Shown here one piece after another: positions 1 to 9,100 of a stretch of DNA of 32,021 nucleotides; position 1 is the stretch's first letter, and each line of letters starts with the position of its first letter. The stretch is from assembly GCA_030595925.1 (NCBI GenBank), contig JAUVLC010000019.1, forward strand, positions 1 to 32,021, in the 5' to 3' direction. Both the position numbers and the translations under genes were made by a program. Origin of the DNA: Clostridia bacterium. GTDB taxonomy: Bacteria > CBDUZB01 > JAGLHV01. Below the pieces are notes generated by a model. That model had not been told where the DNA came from, did no database searches, and saw nothing but the letters and a program-made list of their open reading frames with translations.

Positions 1-52
1 TTACCTTTTGCTTCTCACCCCTCGCTACACAGCTAACAGACATTTACTGTCT

Positions 53-100
53 CCTGAACTTTCCTGCCTGTGCGTGTCCGCACGCAGACAGGTCATCAGG
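53..100. repeat. Palindromic intergenic hairpin
   Basis: An inverted repeat is visible: outer arms CCTGA (53-57) and TCAGG (96-100), middle arms CCTG (63-66) and CAGG (89-92), and a core TGCGTG (71-76)/CACGCA (81-86) around a TCCG loop. It is far richer in G+C than its surroundings. No coding sense was found. It looks like a dispersed palindromic element (REP/MITE type) or a cruciform-forming spacer; only one copy lies in this window, so dispersal is inference. Confidence 0.45.
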
Positions 101-179
101 ATAGTTTACAAAGAACTTATCTTGGCACACACCAATTCAACAAATTTAAACTAATATAACCAATGCACCGTCTTTATAT

Positions 180-410
180 TTTTTATCTTTTGTCTATGGA
201 CTATGGACTTTTGTTTATCTTTTAACTTTGTGCCTATCTTTATCTTTGTTTTGAATTTTTAATTTATTTTTGTTTTTATTTTTTATCTTTTATCTGTCAA
301 CTGTGAACTGTTTTTTAGATGCCTTTGTGCCTGTTTTTTCTTTGTCTTTTTCTTTTGTCTGTTATCTATGGACTATTGACTGTGGACTATGGACTATTTC
401 TTATCTTTTA
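180..410 (-). repeat. Degenerate 7-bp periodic repeat tract
   Basis: Read on the - strand, this AT-rich stretch breaks into heptamers: ATAGTCC, ATAGTCC, ACAGTCA, ATAGTCC, ATAGATA, ACAGACA (about 364-399), then ACAGTTC, ACAGTTG, ACAGATA, AAAGATA, AAAAATA (about 277-311), and again ATAGTCC, ATAGACA, AAAGATA, AAAAATA (about 178-207). The words recur in the same order in separate blocks. The phrase AGGCACAAAG occurs twice between the blocks. I see no gene in 1-455 apart from the 3' flank of the CDS that ends at 456. The period resembles the short tandem heptanucleotide repeats known from cyanobacteria, although the words differ. Confidence 0.6.
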
Positions 411-455
411 ATTGTCTTTATATCTTCCCTTAATCTCCTTTGAAAAAGGGGAAAG

Positions 456-2279
456 TCATTTGTTTTTTTGTATTTCATATTGACGGTATTTTTCTTTTTT
501 CTGCATTGCTTTTTCTTCATTTACCGAAAGGGCAGGAGCAATTAATGCATCCTGATAGTCAAAAACATTTAATAATTGTTTTTTTAATTCTCTTGTGTTA
601 TATTTTTCCACTTTCTTTTTAAGCGGAACAACATTTTCCTTCAACCATGTTTCTGCCTCTTTTTTCTTCCCTTCATCCACCATTTTTATTGCTTTTTCCA
701 TAACTAAAGTCGATTCCATAAGACTCACCGTTTGACCTACATAATTATTTTCTTTTTGCTTAACAAGTTTTTTATTCTTTGTATAAGACACCAAAACATC
801 CGATATTTCTTTTTCTTTTTTCCCCACATTTATTACATCATCGTAAGTAAGAGTTACTCTTGCCACCCGGAGATTATTCCTTCGGGAAGCAGGTACTTTC
901 AATCTTAAAAGGATTGTCTTTTCCTCTCTGGCAAATATATCATTTAAATTTATTCTTATTTTATTTCCTTTTTTTGTAAACAAATAACCATAAAGCTCTT
1001 CCATTTTAACCTGTGCGGGAATTTCTATTTGAAGAGAAACATCCTGAGCTACTACCGCAAGCAAACCTTTTAACTCTTTATCAAACATCCTGGCAATATT
1101 TTCTGCCTGATCAATATAATAGTAATTTCCTGCACCATATTCAGCAAGCAGTAACATTAGATCCTCATTGAATTGTACACCAACCCCATATGAAGAAATA
1201 GAAATACCCTTCCGGCTCTTTTGCTGACAAATAGCTTGAAGCGACTCATCATCAGTAATTCCTCTATTTGCTAATCCGTCTGATAATAAAAGTACGCGGT
1301 TTACCTGTCCTGTCCGATAATTCATAGCTACTTGCCTATAACCTTCTACCATTCCACCGCTAAGATTAGTGCTTCCTCCCGGTATTATTTTGTCAATTAT
1401 ATTTAAAATATATTTCTTGTTTTTTACCTTTCCTGCTTCAAAAAGAACTTCCACTCCATTTTCGTAAGTTACGATAGCAAGGATATCGTCTTTATTTAAA
1501 TTTTTAATTACAAATTTAGCGGCTTCTTTTACATATTCCAGTTTGTTTTCGCTAGCCATAGATCCGCTTCTATCAATAACAAGTGCAAGATTTAAAGGGA
1601 GTCTTTTCCCTTTTTTAAATTCCCGGGAAAAAAGATCTACCTGCAAATAAGTTTCTTCTTCACTCCCTTCTAATCGATATTGATTGTTTAATGCTGTTTC
1701 CATAAAAAGAGCTTTTCCCTGAAAAACCTTAATATCTTTTGGCGGTAATTTTTCACCATCACCGATTTTTATTTCTTCTCCGGTAAGGCTTTTTACAATT
1801 TTTTCCGCTAAAGTGTCAGTAGCTTCAATAACTTCTTCCTCAGTATTAAACTTTACCTTTTCCGCTAAAATTACTTCACTGGTTTTAATGTCAATGAGTC
1901 GTGCATCTATTCTCATTTGGTACCCTATTTTAATTATACTGCCCATAAGCAGGGTATCCGCCCCGGTCATTTTTCCTATTTCGATTGATTTTTCCGGAGC
2001 GATTGTTCCGGAAAGAGAAAATTTTAGTTCTTCCAATATCTTTTTTAATTTTTCTCTTTCTACCACCTTGATTTTTTTACTGATCAAGAGCCCGGTAATT
2101 AACATTTCAGGAATGGCATTTTGCAGGTAATTAAGTTCTGAAGAATTTGATACATTCTGAAAATCCAGGACAGCAACTGTTTTTTTTTCTTCTTTTTGTG
2201 TTTCTTCTGTTCCGGCATTATTTATATTGAAAAGAATCAGAGCTAATATTATCCAAATCCCTTTTTTAAACCTTTTCAT
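456..2279 (-). CDS. Exported CsgG-like / von Willebrand factor A domain protein
   Basis: The 607-residue protein starts with a signal peptide (basic MKRFKKG, hydrophobic to about residue 22). Residues ~33-165 resemble the CsgG/FlgO-type periplasmic domain (TVAVLDFQN start, later GADTLLMGSI). Residues ~228-410 form a VWA domain with a complete MIDAS: DRSGS at 236-240, Thr304 in GGSTNLSGG, and Asp334 in LLSDG. The rest (~415-600) is a beta-rich segment followed by a charged helical tail, as in many exported VWA proteins. It should bind a divalent metal and mediate protein-protein contacts in the periplasm or at the outer membrane. It starts 22 nt after the M23 gene and is probably co-transcribed with it. 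The domain pairing is clear; the ligand is unknown. Confidence 0.8.
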   Translation of the reverse strand: MKRFKKGIWIILALILFNINNAGTEETQKEEKKTVAVLDFQNVSNSSELNYLQNAIPEMLITGLLISKKIKVVEREKLKKILEELKFSLSGTIAPEKSIEIGKMTGADTLLMGSIIKIGYQMRIDARLIDIKTSEVILAEKVKFNTEEEVIEATDTLAEKIVKSLTGEEIKIGDGEKLPPKDIKVFQGKALFMETALNNQYRLEGSEEETYLQVDLFSREFKKGKRLPLNLALVIDRSGSMASENKLEYVKEAAKFVIKNLNKDDILAIVTYENGVEVLFEAGKVKNKKYILNIIDKIIPGGSTNLSGGMVEGYRQVAMNYRTGQVNRVLLLSDGLANRGITDDESLQAICQQKSRKGISISSYGVGVQFNEDLMLLLAEYGAGNYYYIDQAENIARMFDKELKGLLAVVAQDVSLQIEIPAQVKMEELYGYLFTKKGNKIRINLNDIFAREEKTILLRLKVPASRRNNLRVARVTLTYDDVINVGKKEKEISDVLVSYTKNKKLVKQKENNYVGQTVSLMESTLVMEKAIKMVDEGKKKEAETWLKENVVPLKKKVEKYNTRELKKQLLNVFDYQDALIAPALSVNEEKAMQKKEKYRQYEIQKNK

Positions 2280-2301
2280 TAATTTTTCCTCTTATCTTTT
2301 T

Positions 2302-3516
2302 TTATTTTTTTGAAAATAATTCTAACTTTTTAGGAGAAACAGTATGACCCAAAACCGAAGCAACCTGCCTCAATCTTGCTTTTTTCAGCCTGTTAAATTC
2401 TGCACGATGACTTGAAGAGATTTTCTTTTTAGAAGGAAATTTAAGCCGCAAAAAATTAACACACTTTCCGTTTTTTACCATACGAAAATCCAAATGAGGT
2501 CCGGTAGAAAGCCCTGAAGAACCAACATAACCAATTACCTGTCCCTGCTTCACTTTTCTTCCTTTTCTAACTTTTTTAGCATAACGCCAAAGATGCCCAT
2601 ACGTTGTGGTATACACCGAATTATGGCGAACTTTAATAAACCTTCCATAACCACCCTTCCACCCTTTAAAAATTACTGTCCCATCGGCTACGCTCGCTAT
2701 CAGAGTCCCAATCGGGGCAGCATAGTCAATACCCAGATGAGGACGCCAATACCGTAAAATAGGATGGAATCTGCGGCGGGAAAAATGGGAAGAAATACGC
2801 CGATAATTTAAAGGAGCCCGTAAAAACTGTTTTTGTAAAGACCTTCCTTTCAAATCATAGTATCCGCTTTTGAAAGATACTGCAACATGTTTTTTAGTTT
2901 CTTCCCCGGAATATTGAGCAATTAATATTTTGCTTTTCCCTTTATTTTTCTCCCCATTTGTACATTTTTCCCAAACTAAACTATAAGCATCTCCCTGTCT
3001 TGTTTCTGTTAAAAAATCAATCTGCCAGGCAAAGATGTCTACAAACTCCAAAATGGTTTCCGCATTTACCCCTTTTTCATACATCGCATTCCAGAGAGTA
3101 GTTTTTATTTTACCGCTAATTCCTAAAACGCTTTTTTTTAGAGCAATTTTCTTTTCTAAGGCAACTAATTTACCCGCAGAACTTTTGTTAACTTCATAAA
3201 TATTCAATCCGGAATAATATTTAAACTTTTCAAAAATTCCTTCGCTTGTTTTAACTACTTCATATTTATCATTTGCCGCACATTTACGAACATTAAAAAC
3301 TTTCTTCAAAGCTTTTGATATTTGCCACACCTCTTTATTAGACAGCCCCTCTTTTATTAAACAGGAATATAACGTTCCCCCCTTAGGTATGCTCCCCTGG
3401 GAAACAATAGTTAAAGGAGAAGAAAAAACTTTTTCCTCTCCTTTTTTATAAACAGTAAAAAACAAAACAATCCCTACCGTTAACACGGCAAGCAACAATA
3501 TCTTCTTTCTTTTCAT
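2302..3516 (-). CDS. M23-family murein endopeptidase with HxD instead of HxH
   Basis: The 404-residue MepM/NlpD-like protein has an N-terminal membrane or signal helix (residues 4-22), an OapA/LysM-like region (~40-110) and a LytM (peptidase M23) domain at ~240-350. M23 enzymes cleave peptide crosslinks of peptidoglycan with one zinc. The first zinc motif HxxxD is present (H260, D264), as are a conserved His in TYGHL (H308) and the catalytic-type H341. The second ligand of the usual HxH motif is Asp343 (GPHLDF where GPHLHF is typical). Aspartate can ligate zinc, so activity is possible but not assured. A basic ~55-residue tail follows. It has its own promoter upstream and leads the two-gene operon with the VWA protein. 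Confidence 0.88.
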   Translation of the reverse strand: MKRKKILLLAVLTVGIVLFFTVYKKGEEKVFSSPLTIVSQGSIPKGGTLYSCLIKEGLSNKEVWQISKALKKVFNVRKCAANDKYEVVKTSEGIFEKFKYYSGLNIYEVNKSSAGKLVALEKKIALKKSVLGISGKIKTTLWNAMYEKGVNAETILEFVDIFAWQIDFLTETRQGDAYSLVWEKCTNGEKNKGKSKILIAQYSGEETKKHVAVSFKSGYYDLKGRSLQKQFLRAPLNYRRISSHFSRRRFHPILRYWRPHLGIDYAAPIGTLIASVADGTVIFKGWKGGYGRFIKVRHNSVYTTTYGHLWRYAKKVRKGRKVKQGQVIGYVGSSGLSTGPHLDFRMVKNGKCVNFLRLKFPSKKKISSSHRAEFNRLKKARLRQVASVLGHTVSPKKLELFSKK

Positions 3517-3554
3517 CTCCCTAACCTTTTCTATAAATAAACAACCACAATTAT

Positions 3555-3583
3555 ATATTAACCGAAAAGATACGGAAAGTCAA
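3555..3583 (-). promoter_or_regulatory. Sigma70-type promoter of the M23-VWA operon
   Basis: On the - strand, -35 TTGACT (3578-3583) is followed by a 17-nt spacer and -10 TAATAT (3555-3560), ending about 40 nt before the M23 start codon. The remaining 3584-3721 stretch shows no gene. Confidence 0.55.
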
Positions 3584-3737
3584 GGGGGAAACAAAGCTTT
3601 TTATGAAAAGCTAAAACAGACCATAACCTGCCAACCTTAACCTTGATTAAAAACTTCGCACTGTTTCTTTTTACAAGAAACAACTTGATTATTCCGAATC
3701 AAATAAAACAAATATAAATTCGGAAAATATTATCATT

Positions 3738-3776
3738 CCACTAATCTCACAATTTCGATACAAACGGCATTAGTGG
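3738..3776 (-). repeat. 39-bp near-palindrome, copy 1
   Basis: Two 13-nt arms flank a 13-nt loop. The - strand begins CCACTAATGCCGT and ends GTGAGATTAGTGG. The outer 8 bp pair perfectly; the inner arm is more decayed than in the other two copies. It lies 27 nt past the stop of the orphan tonB fragment, exactly as the intact copy lies past tonB. Confidence 0.85.
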
Positions 3777-3802
3777 AAAAGAAGGGTAGTTATAAAAAAT
3801 AT

Positions 3803-4123
3803 TTATTTTGTTTTTAATTCAAAGCAGATTTTTTGGATGCACCATACGGCAACGGGCATACCCATAATTTCAGCCGGCTTAAAACGCCATTTTCGAATTA
3901 CCCTCATTGCTTCCTGCCCAAACTCATATAAACCACCGTTATCCACTAATTTTACCATTGAAACTTTCCCTTCCCGGTCGATAAGAATTTTTAACGTTAC
4001 GATTCCTTCTATATTTTTTGCGATGGCTTCAAAAGAATAATCCGGCTCTCTATATTTTATAAGCTGTGGTAATTGTTCCACTTCGCTTAAATCATAAGTA
4101 AGCATCGGGGCAATTAAATCCAC
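3803..4123 (-). pseudogene. Orphan TonB C-terminal domain fragment
   Basis: The 106 codons encode only the TonB C-terminal domain, including VTLKILIDREGKV, VIRKWRFKPA and the VWCIQKICFELK end. They match residues ~92-197 of the intact TonB (10827-11420) with about six substitutions. There is no transmembrane anchor or periplasmic linker, and the apparent start is a GTG that is a Val codon in the intact gene, so it cannot work as TonB on its own. One change turns the conserved YP of EPDYP into YS, consistent with relaxed constraint. It is best explained as the remnant left when the island entered or duplicated the tonB 3' end. Confidence 0.85.
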
Positions 4124-4214
4124 TTCCAGTTGGTTTCTTTCTTGATTATAGCAATTGAGTTTATCTATATTGATAATGATAATTTTTATATACTTTCCGG
4201 ACTAAAAATAAATA

Positions 4215-5286
4215 TTACAATTTACATCCTGAAATTATTGCCCAATAGTAAAAACTCTCCGGGGATATGGATTTCAATTTATTTAGAATTCTAAATCTGT
4301 CGGTTAAGCTGATAGCTTCAATTTTCTTTATTTTATCATCTGTATATTTTAAATTCCCTAAACCTACATTTAATTTTTTATGCCTTAACAGATAAGCTAT
4401 AAAGGCTATTTTTGCAGAATCAAGTTTTGCATCTAAAATTGTATATTTTCCTCCTATTATATGACTTTTAATTCTTCGAATACCATCTTTAAGTTCCAGG
4501 GTTTTTTCATTACTTACCCCCTTTCTTAAAATCTAATTGAGAGATTAAAAATGATGTCTCTATTGTATCTTCCAAAAATTTATCAATACTGTTACCTAAA
4601 TTTCTATAACCTGCCTCTATTAAAGCAATTTTTTTATAAACTTCGGTTATCTTTCGAATATCTTTGGCAAATGTAAATAACCTGCCTAAATCAAATAATT
4701 GTTTTATAATCTCCATAGACTTATCTTTTTTGTAAGGAATTCCTATAGTATTAGGAGCAAAAGCAGTAAGTTTATCAGATAAAATTGCATCTATCGTTGG
4801 AACTTTCACCAAAATCTCTTTTTCGCATTCAATAAATTCATGTTTTATAGATCTTTTTACTATGTTTTTAAAAGGCACAGTGATATTGAAAATATCTAAC
4901 AGAATATAAGACTCACTTTTTCTCCCTATAGAGGAATAATAATAAAATTTGAAATGCCTTTTAGGAATATTGTGAACTACTTTTCTTTCATTTTCTTCCC
5001 ATTTTTTAAATATTTTGCTTTTTTGAATAAGAGTATCAAAAATCCCTGGTAATTCACTCTCTTTTCTTGCAGTAACAATGTCAACATCGATAGATACTCT
5101 TTTTACCTCGGGTAATAGAATAAAAAGACAGGTTCCTCCTTTAAAAACTAAATCTAACCCATTCAAAACCAACCCGCCCAGTAATGCAGAAGAACAAATT
5201 ACCTTTTCTGCCAATGTAGGATCTACTTTTTTCTTCCTGCTTATTTTAGTTATCCATTCAAGGCTAAAACATTTTTCTTTTATCAT
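4215..5286 (-). pseudogene. AbiEii-family nucleotidyltransferase toxin, frameshifted
   Basis: The first frame (ATG at 5286, SD AAAAAGGA) encodes a polymerase-beta-fold nucleotidyltransferase: GGT with preceding Lys, then RVSIDVD with two acidic metal ligands, and a later SDKLTAFAPNTIGIPY segment followed by KQLFDLGRLF, all typical of PF08843 toxins. It stops at 4510-4512 just after LDFKKGGK. A second open frame continues directly to a TAA at 4215-4217, with residues such as ELKDGIRRIKSHI and DSAKIAFIAYLL that look like the family's C-terminal helical domain. Removing one G from the run of five near 4515-4520 joins the frames into ~355 residues. Family members transfer nucleotides to tRNA or other targets as type IV toxins. 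It is either inactivated, a sequencing error, or a short-run phase variant. A longer GTG start at 5313 lacks a ribosome site. Confidence 0.75.
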
Positions 5287-5300
5287 GATTTCCTTTTTAC

Positions 5301-5339
5301 CCACTAATGCCACTTTTTTTAAAATTGTGGGATTAGTGG
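5301..5339 (+). repeat. 39-bp near-palindrome, copy 3 (inverted)
   Basis: The + strand begins CCACTAATGCCAC and ends GTGGGATTAGTGG around a 13-nt loop, giving 12 pairs of 13 with one G-G mismatch. It has the orientation opposite to the tonB-linked copies. It encodes the last six codons and stop of the AbiEi-like gene (PLIPQF) and fills the gap before abiEii, so it was either inserted there or carries a junction function. Confidence 0.85.
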
Positions 5340-6047
5340 AATTACAACCTTTCTCAAATCTTTATCTATTTTCTTCCTTTCTGCATAATCAAGCATCACT
5401 GAAAGATTTATTCTATAACTATCCATAATAGAGCTAATTATTTTTTTATATTCTTCCGGATCTATAAAATTAAGTTTTTTTTGTTCAACATACAAATCGA
5501 CTAAAATTTTCTCTATACGAGCAAAACATTCTTCTGCCGGACCCCGGGAAACTACGGGCCGAAGGATAATCGAATCCTTTTTAATTTCTACATATTTATC
5601 TATCTCTTTACCCAAAGGATTAAGATAAACATGATAACCTTCATCTGTAAGAAATTCCGCTATATTCGAAAAAAAATCTCTTTCACTATAAATAAAACCC
5701 AAAAAACTCCCTGGAAGGTGATGAAAAAAAATTTTTAATTGTTCTGTACTCCAAACTGAAAATTCAAGCAGGGGAAATTTATTTTTTACTAAATTTGTCA
5801 ACTTTCTTACACATTTAGTATCCAAGACAAATTCTCTATCTATATTGCTATACCATCCTCTTCCAGCTGTAAATATTTTTTCCTCCTTTTTCAAAAGATA
5901 GAGTAACTTTTTTAAACTTTCATTCTTAAATTTTATCTTTCTACTTATTAAGAAATTATTGAGAGAATGTATGCTAAAATATGCATTTTTTTCGGCATAT
6001 GTTGCTATTGTTTGTTTTAATGTATTCTTCTTTATTTTATTATTCAT
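5319..6047 (-). CDS. DUF6577/AbiEi-like antitoxin
   Basis: The 242-residue protein has an N-terminal winged-helix-like part (residues ~8-65, ending in GRGWYSN) and a second domain that begins with FSVWSTEQLKIFFHHLPGS and includes VYLNPLGKEIDKYVE and ILRPVVSRGPAEE. That pattern belongs to the DUF6577 family, which sits next to AbiEii nucleotidyltransferases and acts like the AbiEi antitoxin/repressor of type IV systems. SD GGGAGAG lies 9 nt before the ATG. The gene ends 33 nt before the abiEii start, the order expected for an antitoxin-toxin pair. The last six residues come from the 39-bp palindrome. Antitoxin function is inferred from family and neighbour. Confidence 0.75.
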   Translation of the reverse strand: MNNKIKKNTLKQTIATYAEKNAYFSIHSLNNFLISRKIKFKNESLKKLLYLLKKEEKIFTAGRGWYSNIDREFVLDTKCVRKLTNLVKNKFPLLEFSVWSTEQLKIFFHHLPGSFLGFIYSERDFFSNIAEFLTDEGYHVYLNPLGKEIDKYVEIKKDSIILRPVVSRGPAEECFARIEKILVDLYVEQKKLNFIDPEEYKKIISSIMDSYRINLSVMLDYAERKKIDKDLRKVVIPLIPQF

Positions 6048-6107
6048 TTATTTTCTCTCCCGGCTTAATTATAATACTATTTATCCTTACCAATACTTCA
6101 ACAATAA

Positions 6108-9100
6108 TCATATCTGCGTTCTATACTTTTTAGTCTTATTTATAGCCTCATCTATAGTAATTTCACTTTTGTAGTTAATAAAAAAAGCCTTTTCTATATT
6201 ATCACATTCAACATTAAGGAAATTTACATTATCAAATCGAGAAGATTCTTTTTTAATAAATTTTTGTAATTCCTTTATTACCTTATTAAACTTTGAATAA
6301 TCTTGTAATGCAATATTCTTTAACACATTAATAACTTCTCTATCCAGCGTATCAAATCTATCTTGCTGAATTTCCCGTCCATACTCATAGGAAAATTTTA
6401 ATAATTTAAAAAGTGAAGGAAGGACTTTAATTGTGTTTATTTTTTGAAGAATACCTTTTCTGTATTCAAACTTCTTTTTTCTCGTAATAAAATCAGCATA
6501 ACATCGTATTGCTTCCAAATTTTGTTGTTCAATAAGCAATTTGGCTGATTCTAAGAAAAAGTTCTCATCTTTTGATGACAGTTTATGAATTAATTTTTCT
6601 TTACATTTTTTATTGTTTTGCGTCACAAGAATTTTAGCAGCTTTAGTAAATAATTTCAATTCCTTTATATCCAGTATTTCTTCTAAAAAAGCCCTACAAT
6701 CAGGAAAATTTACCACTGTTTCCAAAGCTAATAATCTATTTCCCATTTCTATTTTTGGATCCTTAACTATACCATATAAACAGTCCCTTGCTTCTTGTAT
6801 TTTATACTTTTTGCAATAATTAATATGATTTTTAAGTACTTGATTAGCCTTAATCTCTTTATTCATATTTTCTAAAATTCTTTCTCTCATTTTTTCAGTA
6901 GGGAGTTTATTTTCGAGGTAATCTATTCCTACAAATTGGGTTCCTTCAATCCAATCAAAAGAGAGCATATCCAATAAGACATCTTCCGGATATTTTAGAT
7001 TAAATTTTATTAAGAAATACCACAAGTCTACAGCCAACTGGTTTTTTGCCGATGTTGTTTTATCTTTTGATACCAAAGCTTCTTTAAAATTAACTTTTTT
7101 AAGATTTTCTAAGCAAAAATTATCAATTATAGATTTTTGTCCTATAGATAACTTTATTTCATTTCCACCATAATAAAGTAAATTAAATATCTGCCGAAAT
7201 GTAAACCTCTTATAATTCCACTGGTCAATTTTTTCTTTTAATTTATTAAATGTCCATTTTTCTTTCCTTTCTTTTGCAAAAAGGAACCGAAGTTCTCGAA
7301 CAACAAATTCGTTATATTTTTTTGTGGAACTATACCTCAATATATCGTCATAATCTAATTCTTTCTTCTTTTCCCCATTAAAAATATTCTCAATTTCTTT
7401 TAATAATTCTTCTCTGTCAAAAATTATTTGAATCTCCTTTTTAATTTTGTCTCTGCGTTCTTTTTCGTAATCCCTCGGGGAAACAGGGGAAGGGATTCCT
7501 ATTTCTTCCCTAATTTTTTTTACTGAGAAGTCAAAATCATTTCCCCTCCAGCTATGCAGACAATTGATGAACAGCAGGAGATTATTCTTTGAAAATTTAT
7601 TATTGCGGTATTCTTGAAGCAAAAAATCAATACATTCTTCATCTGCTATCAATGCTACAAAAGCTAAAAGAGAATAATTATTGTCTATTCCTTCTGCATA
7701 AAGTTCTTTAACAAATTTAAAAGCTGTCCCGGTATTTTGAAAAAATATCTGGAATATAGAAATATCCTTTTTTCTATAACCATATTCCTCATCTACGCTT
7801 CTAATTAATTTTTTTACTTCATTATAAATAGTATTATCCTCTTTATAGGCTTCAATTATATTGTTAACTATTTTTTTCATTGCCCTTTCTATCCAAAAGA
7901 TTTCAAAATCCTGCGGATTTTCAATAAAATAGTTAATAATTTTTCTAATACCCTCAATAGAACTAACTTTTTCTATTCCCTGCACAAGATACCAGCTTTC
8001 GTCTACCAAACGGGTTTTTGTAGAATTAGTCCGTAATCTTGTTTTAGGTATTCCCTCCAGCAAAATATCTACATATCGGTCAGTGTATTTACTTTCTTTA
8101 ATTAGATAATAAAAACCGGATAATATCCAATCATTATTTGAATTTTTGAGTTCTTTAAGAGCATCCATTGTATCCGGTGTAGCCATTTTTAATCGACCCA
8201 AAGCATAAAAACATTGGTGGCGAACATTTAAATTTTCCTTTTCGTCCAATACATATCGAATCAATAATCTTCGCAATGATTCATCTGCCAAATTTTCCAT
8301 TCTTCCCAATATCTGAATTGCATTATATCGATGTGTAAAATGTTTTTTGGAATGAGCAAAGTTCATTAAATAGTCATATATCTCCTTTGTTTTAGTAAAA
8401 TCAGCTAATTTTTCATGGTCAATATTTCTATCAATCCAGATTTTTCTGTCTGTATATTTTTCAAATATTTTTTTAAACAGTTTTACCCTTTTATTTTCAT
8501 CAATCCTGTTTGTTTCAAATTTTAGAGCAAGTTCGGGGTCGTTATTCATTAGATATTTGAGAAAATCGTCTTTTGCTCTCAATTGACATAAAAAAGCCGT
8601 CACATTGACCCATGAAGGAATGATTTTATTTTTTTTATTATATTTAAATAAACCAAGAATTTTTACGATAATTTTACTTATTTTAATTCCAAAACGGTTA
8701 TAATCAATATATTCTTCAACCAACTTTTTTATTGTAATCACCCAATTTAAAGAAATAGGGAAAGAAATAAATTTTAAAATATCGTTCAGACTATTCTTTA
8801 CTAATATCTCTGCCGCCAGATATTCCTGGAAATTATTATGTTGGAATTGGTAAACATCCCCATTTTTAAAAAATGATTTTTTAATTAATGAAAGCTCTGC
8901 TATGATTCTTCGTTTCTTTTTATCGGAAATAATTTTATTGAATTCACTAATGGTAACGAAATTTTTCTGAAGAGTTTCCATAACCAAAGATATATACATT
9001 AGATCCTTTTTTATCTCTGAAAGAGGATACTCTTGCCTTGAATCATCTTTATCCGCAAATTTTTTTTCATCGTTTTGAAGAGCCAAAGATATAATTTTGG

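Larger units (their letters stand above)
3722..4126. repeat. Left direct repeat: copy of the tonB 3' end
   Basis: This ~405-bp block matches 10747-11150 in the same orientation with roughly 25 differences and one or two indels counted by eye (~94% identity). It covers the TonB C-terminal domain, the stop codon, the 3' flank and a 39-bp palindrome. Identity ends abruptly at 4126 (11150 in the other copy) and fades on the left, where both copies keep a CCGAAT-type inverted repeat. Together the two copies bracket the AT-rich defence-gene island. Confidence 0.9.

Noticed and set aside
3803-4123. A second functional TonB
   Set aside because: No membrane anchor or linker, start is an internal Val codon (GTG), and it is a truncated copy of the intact gene.
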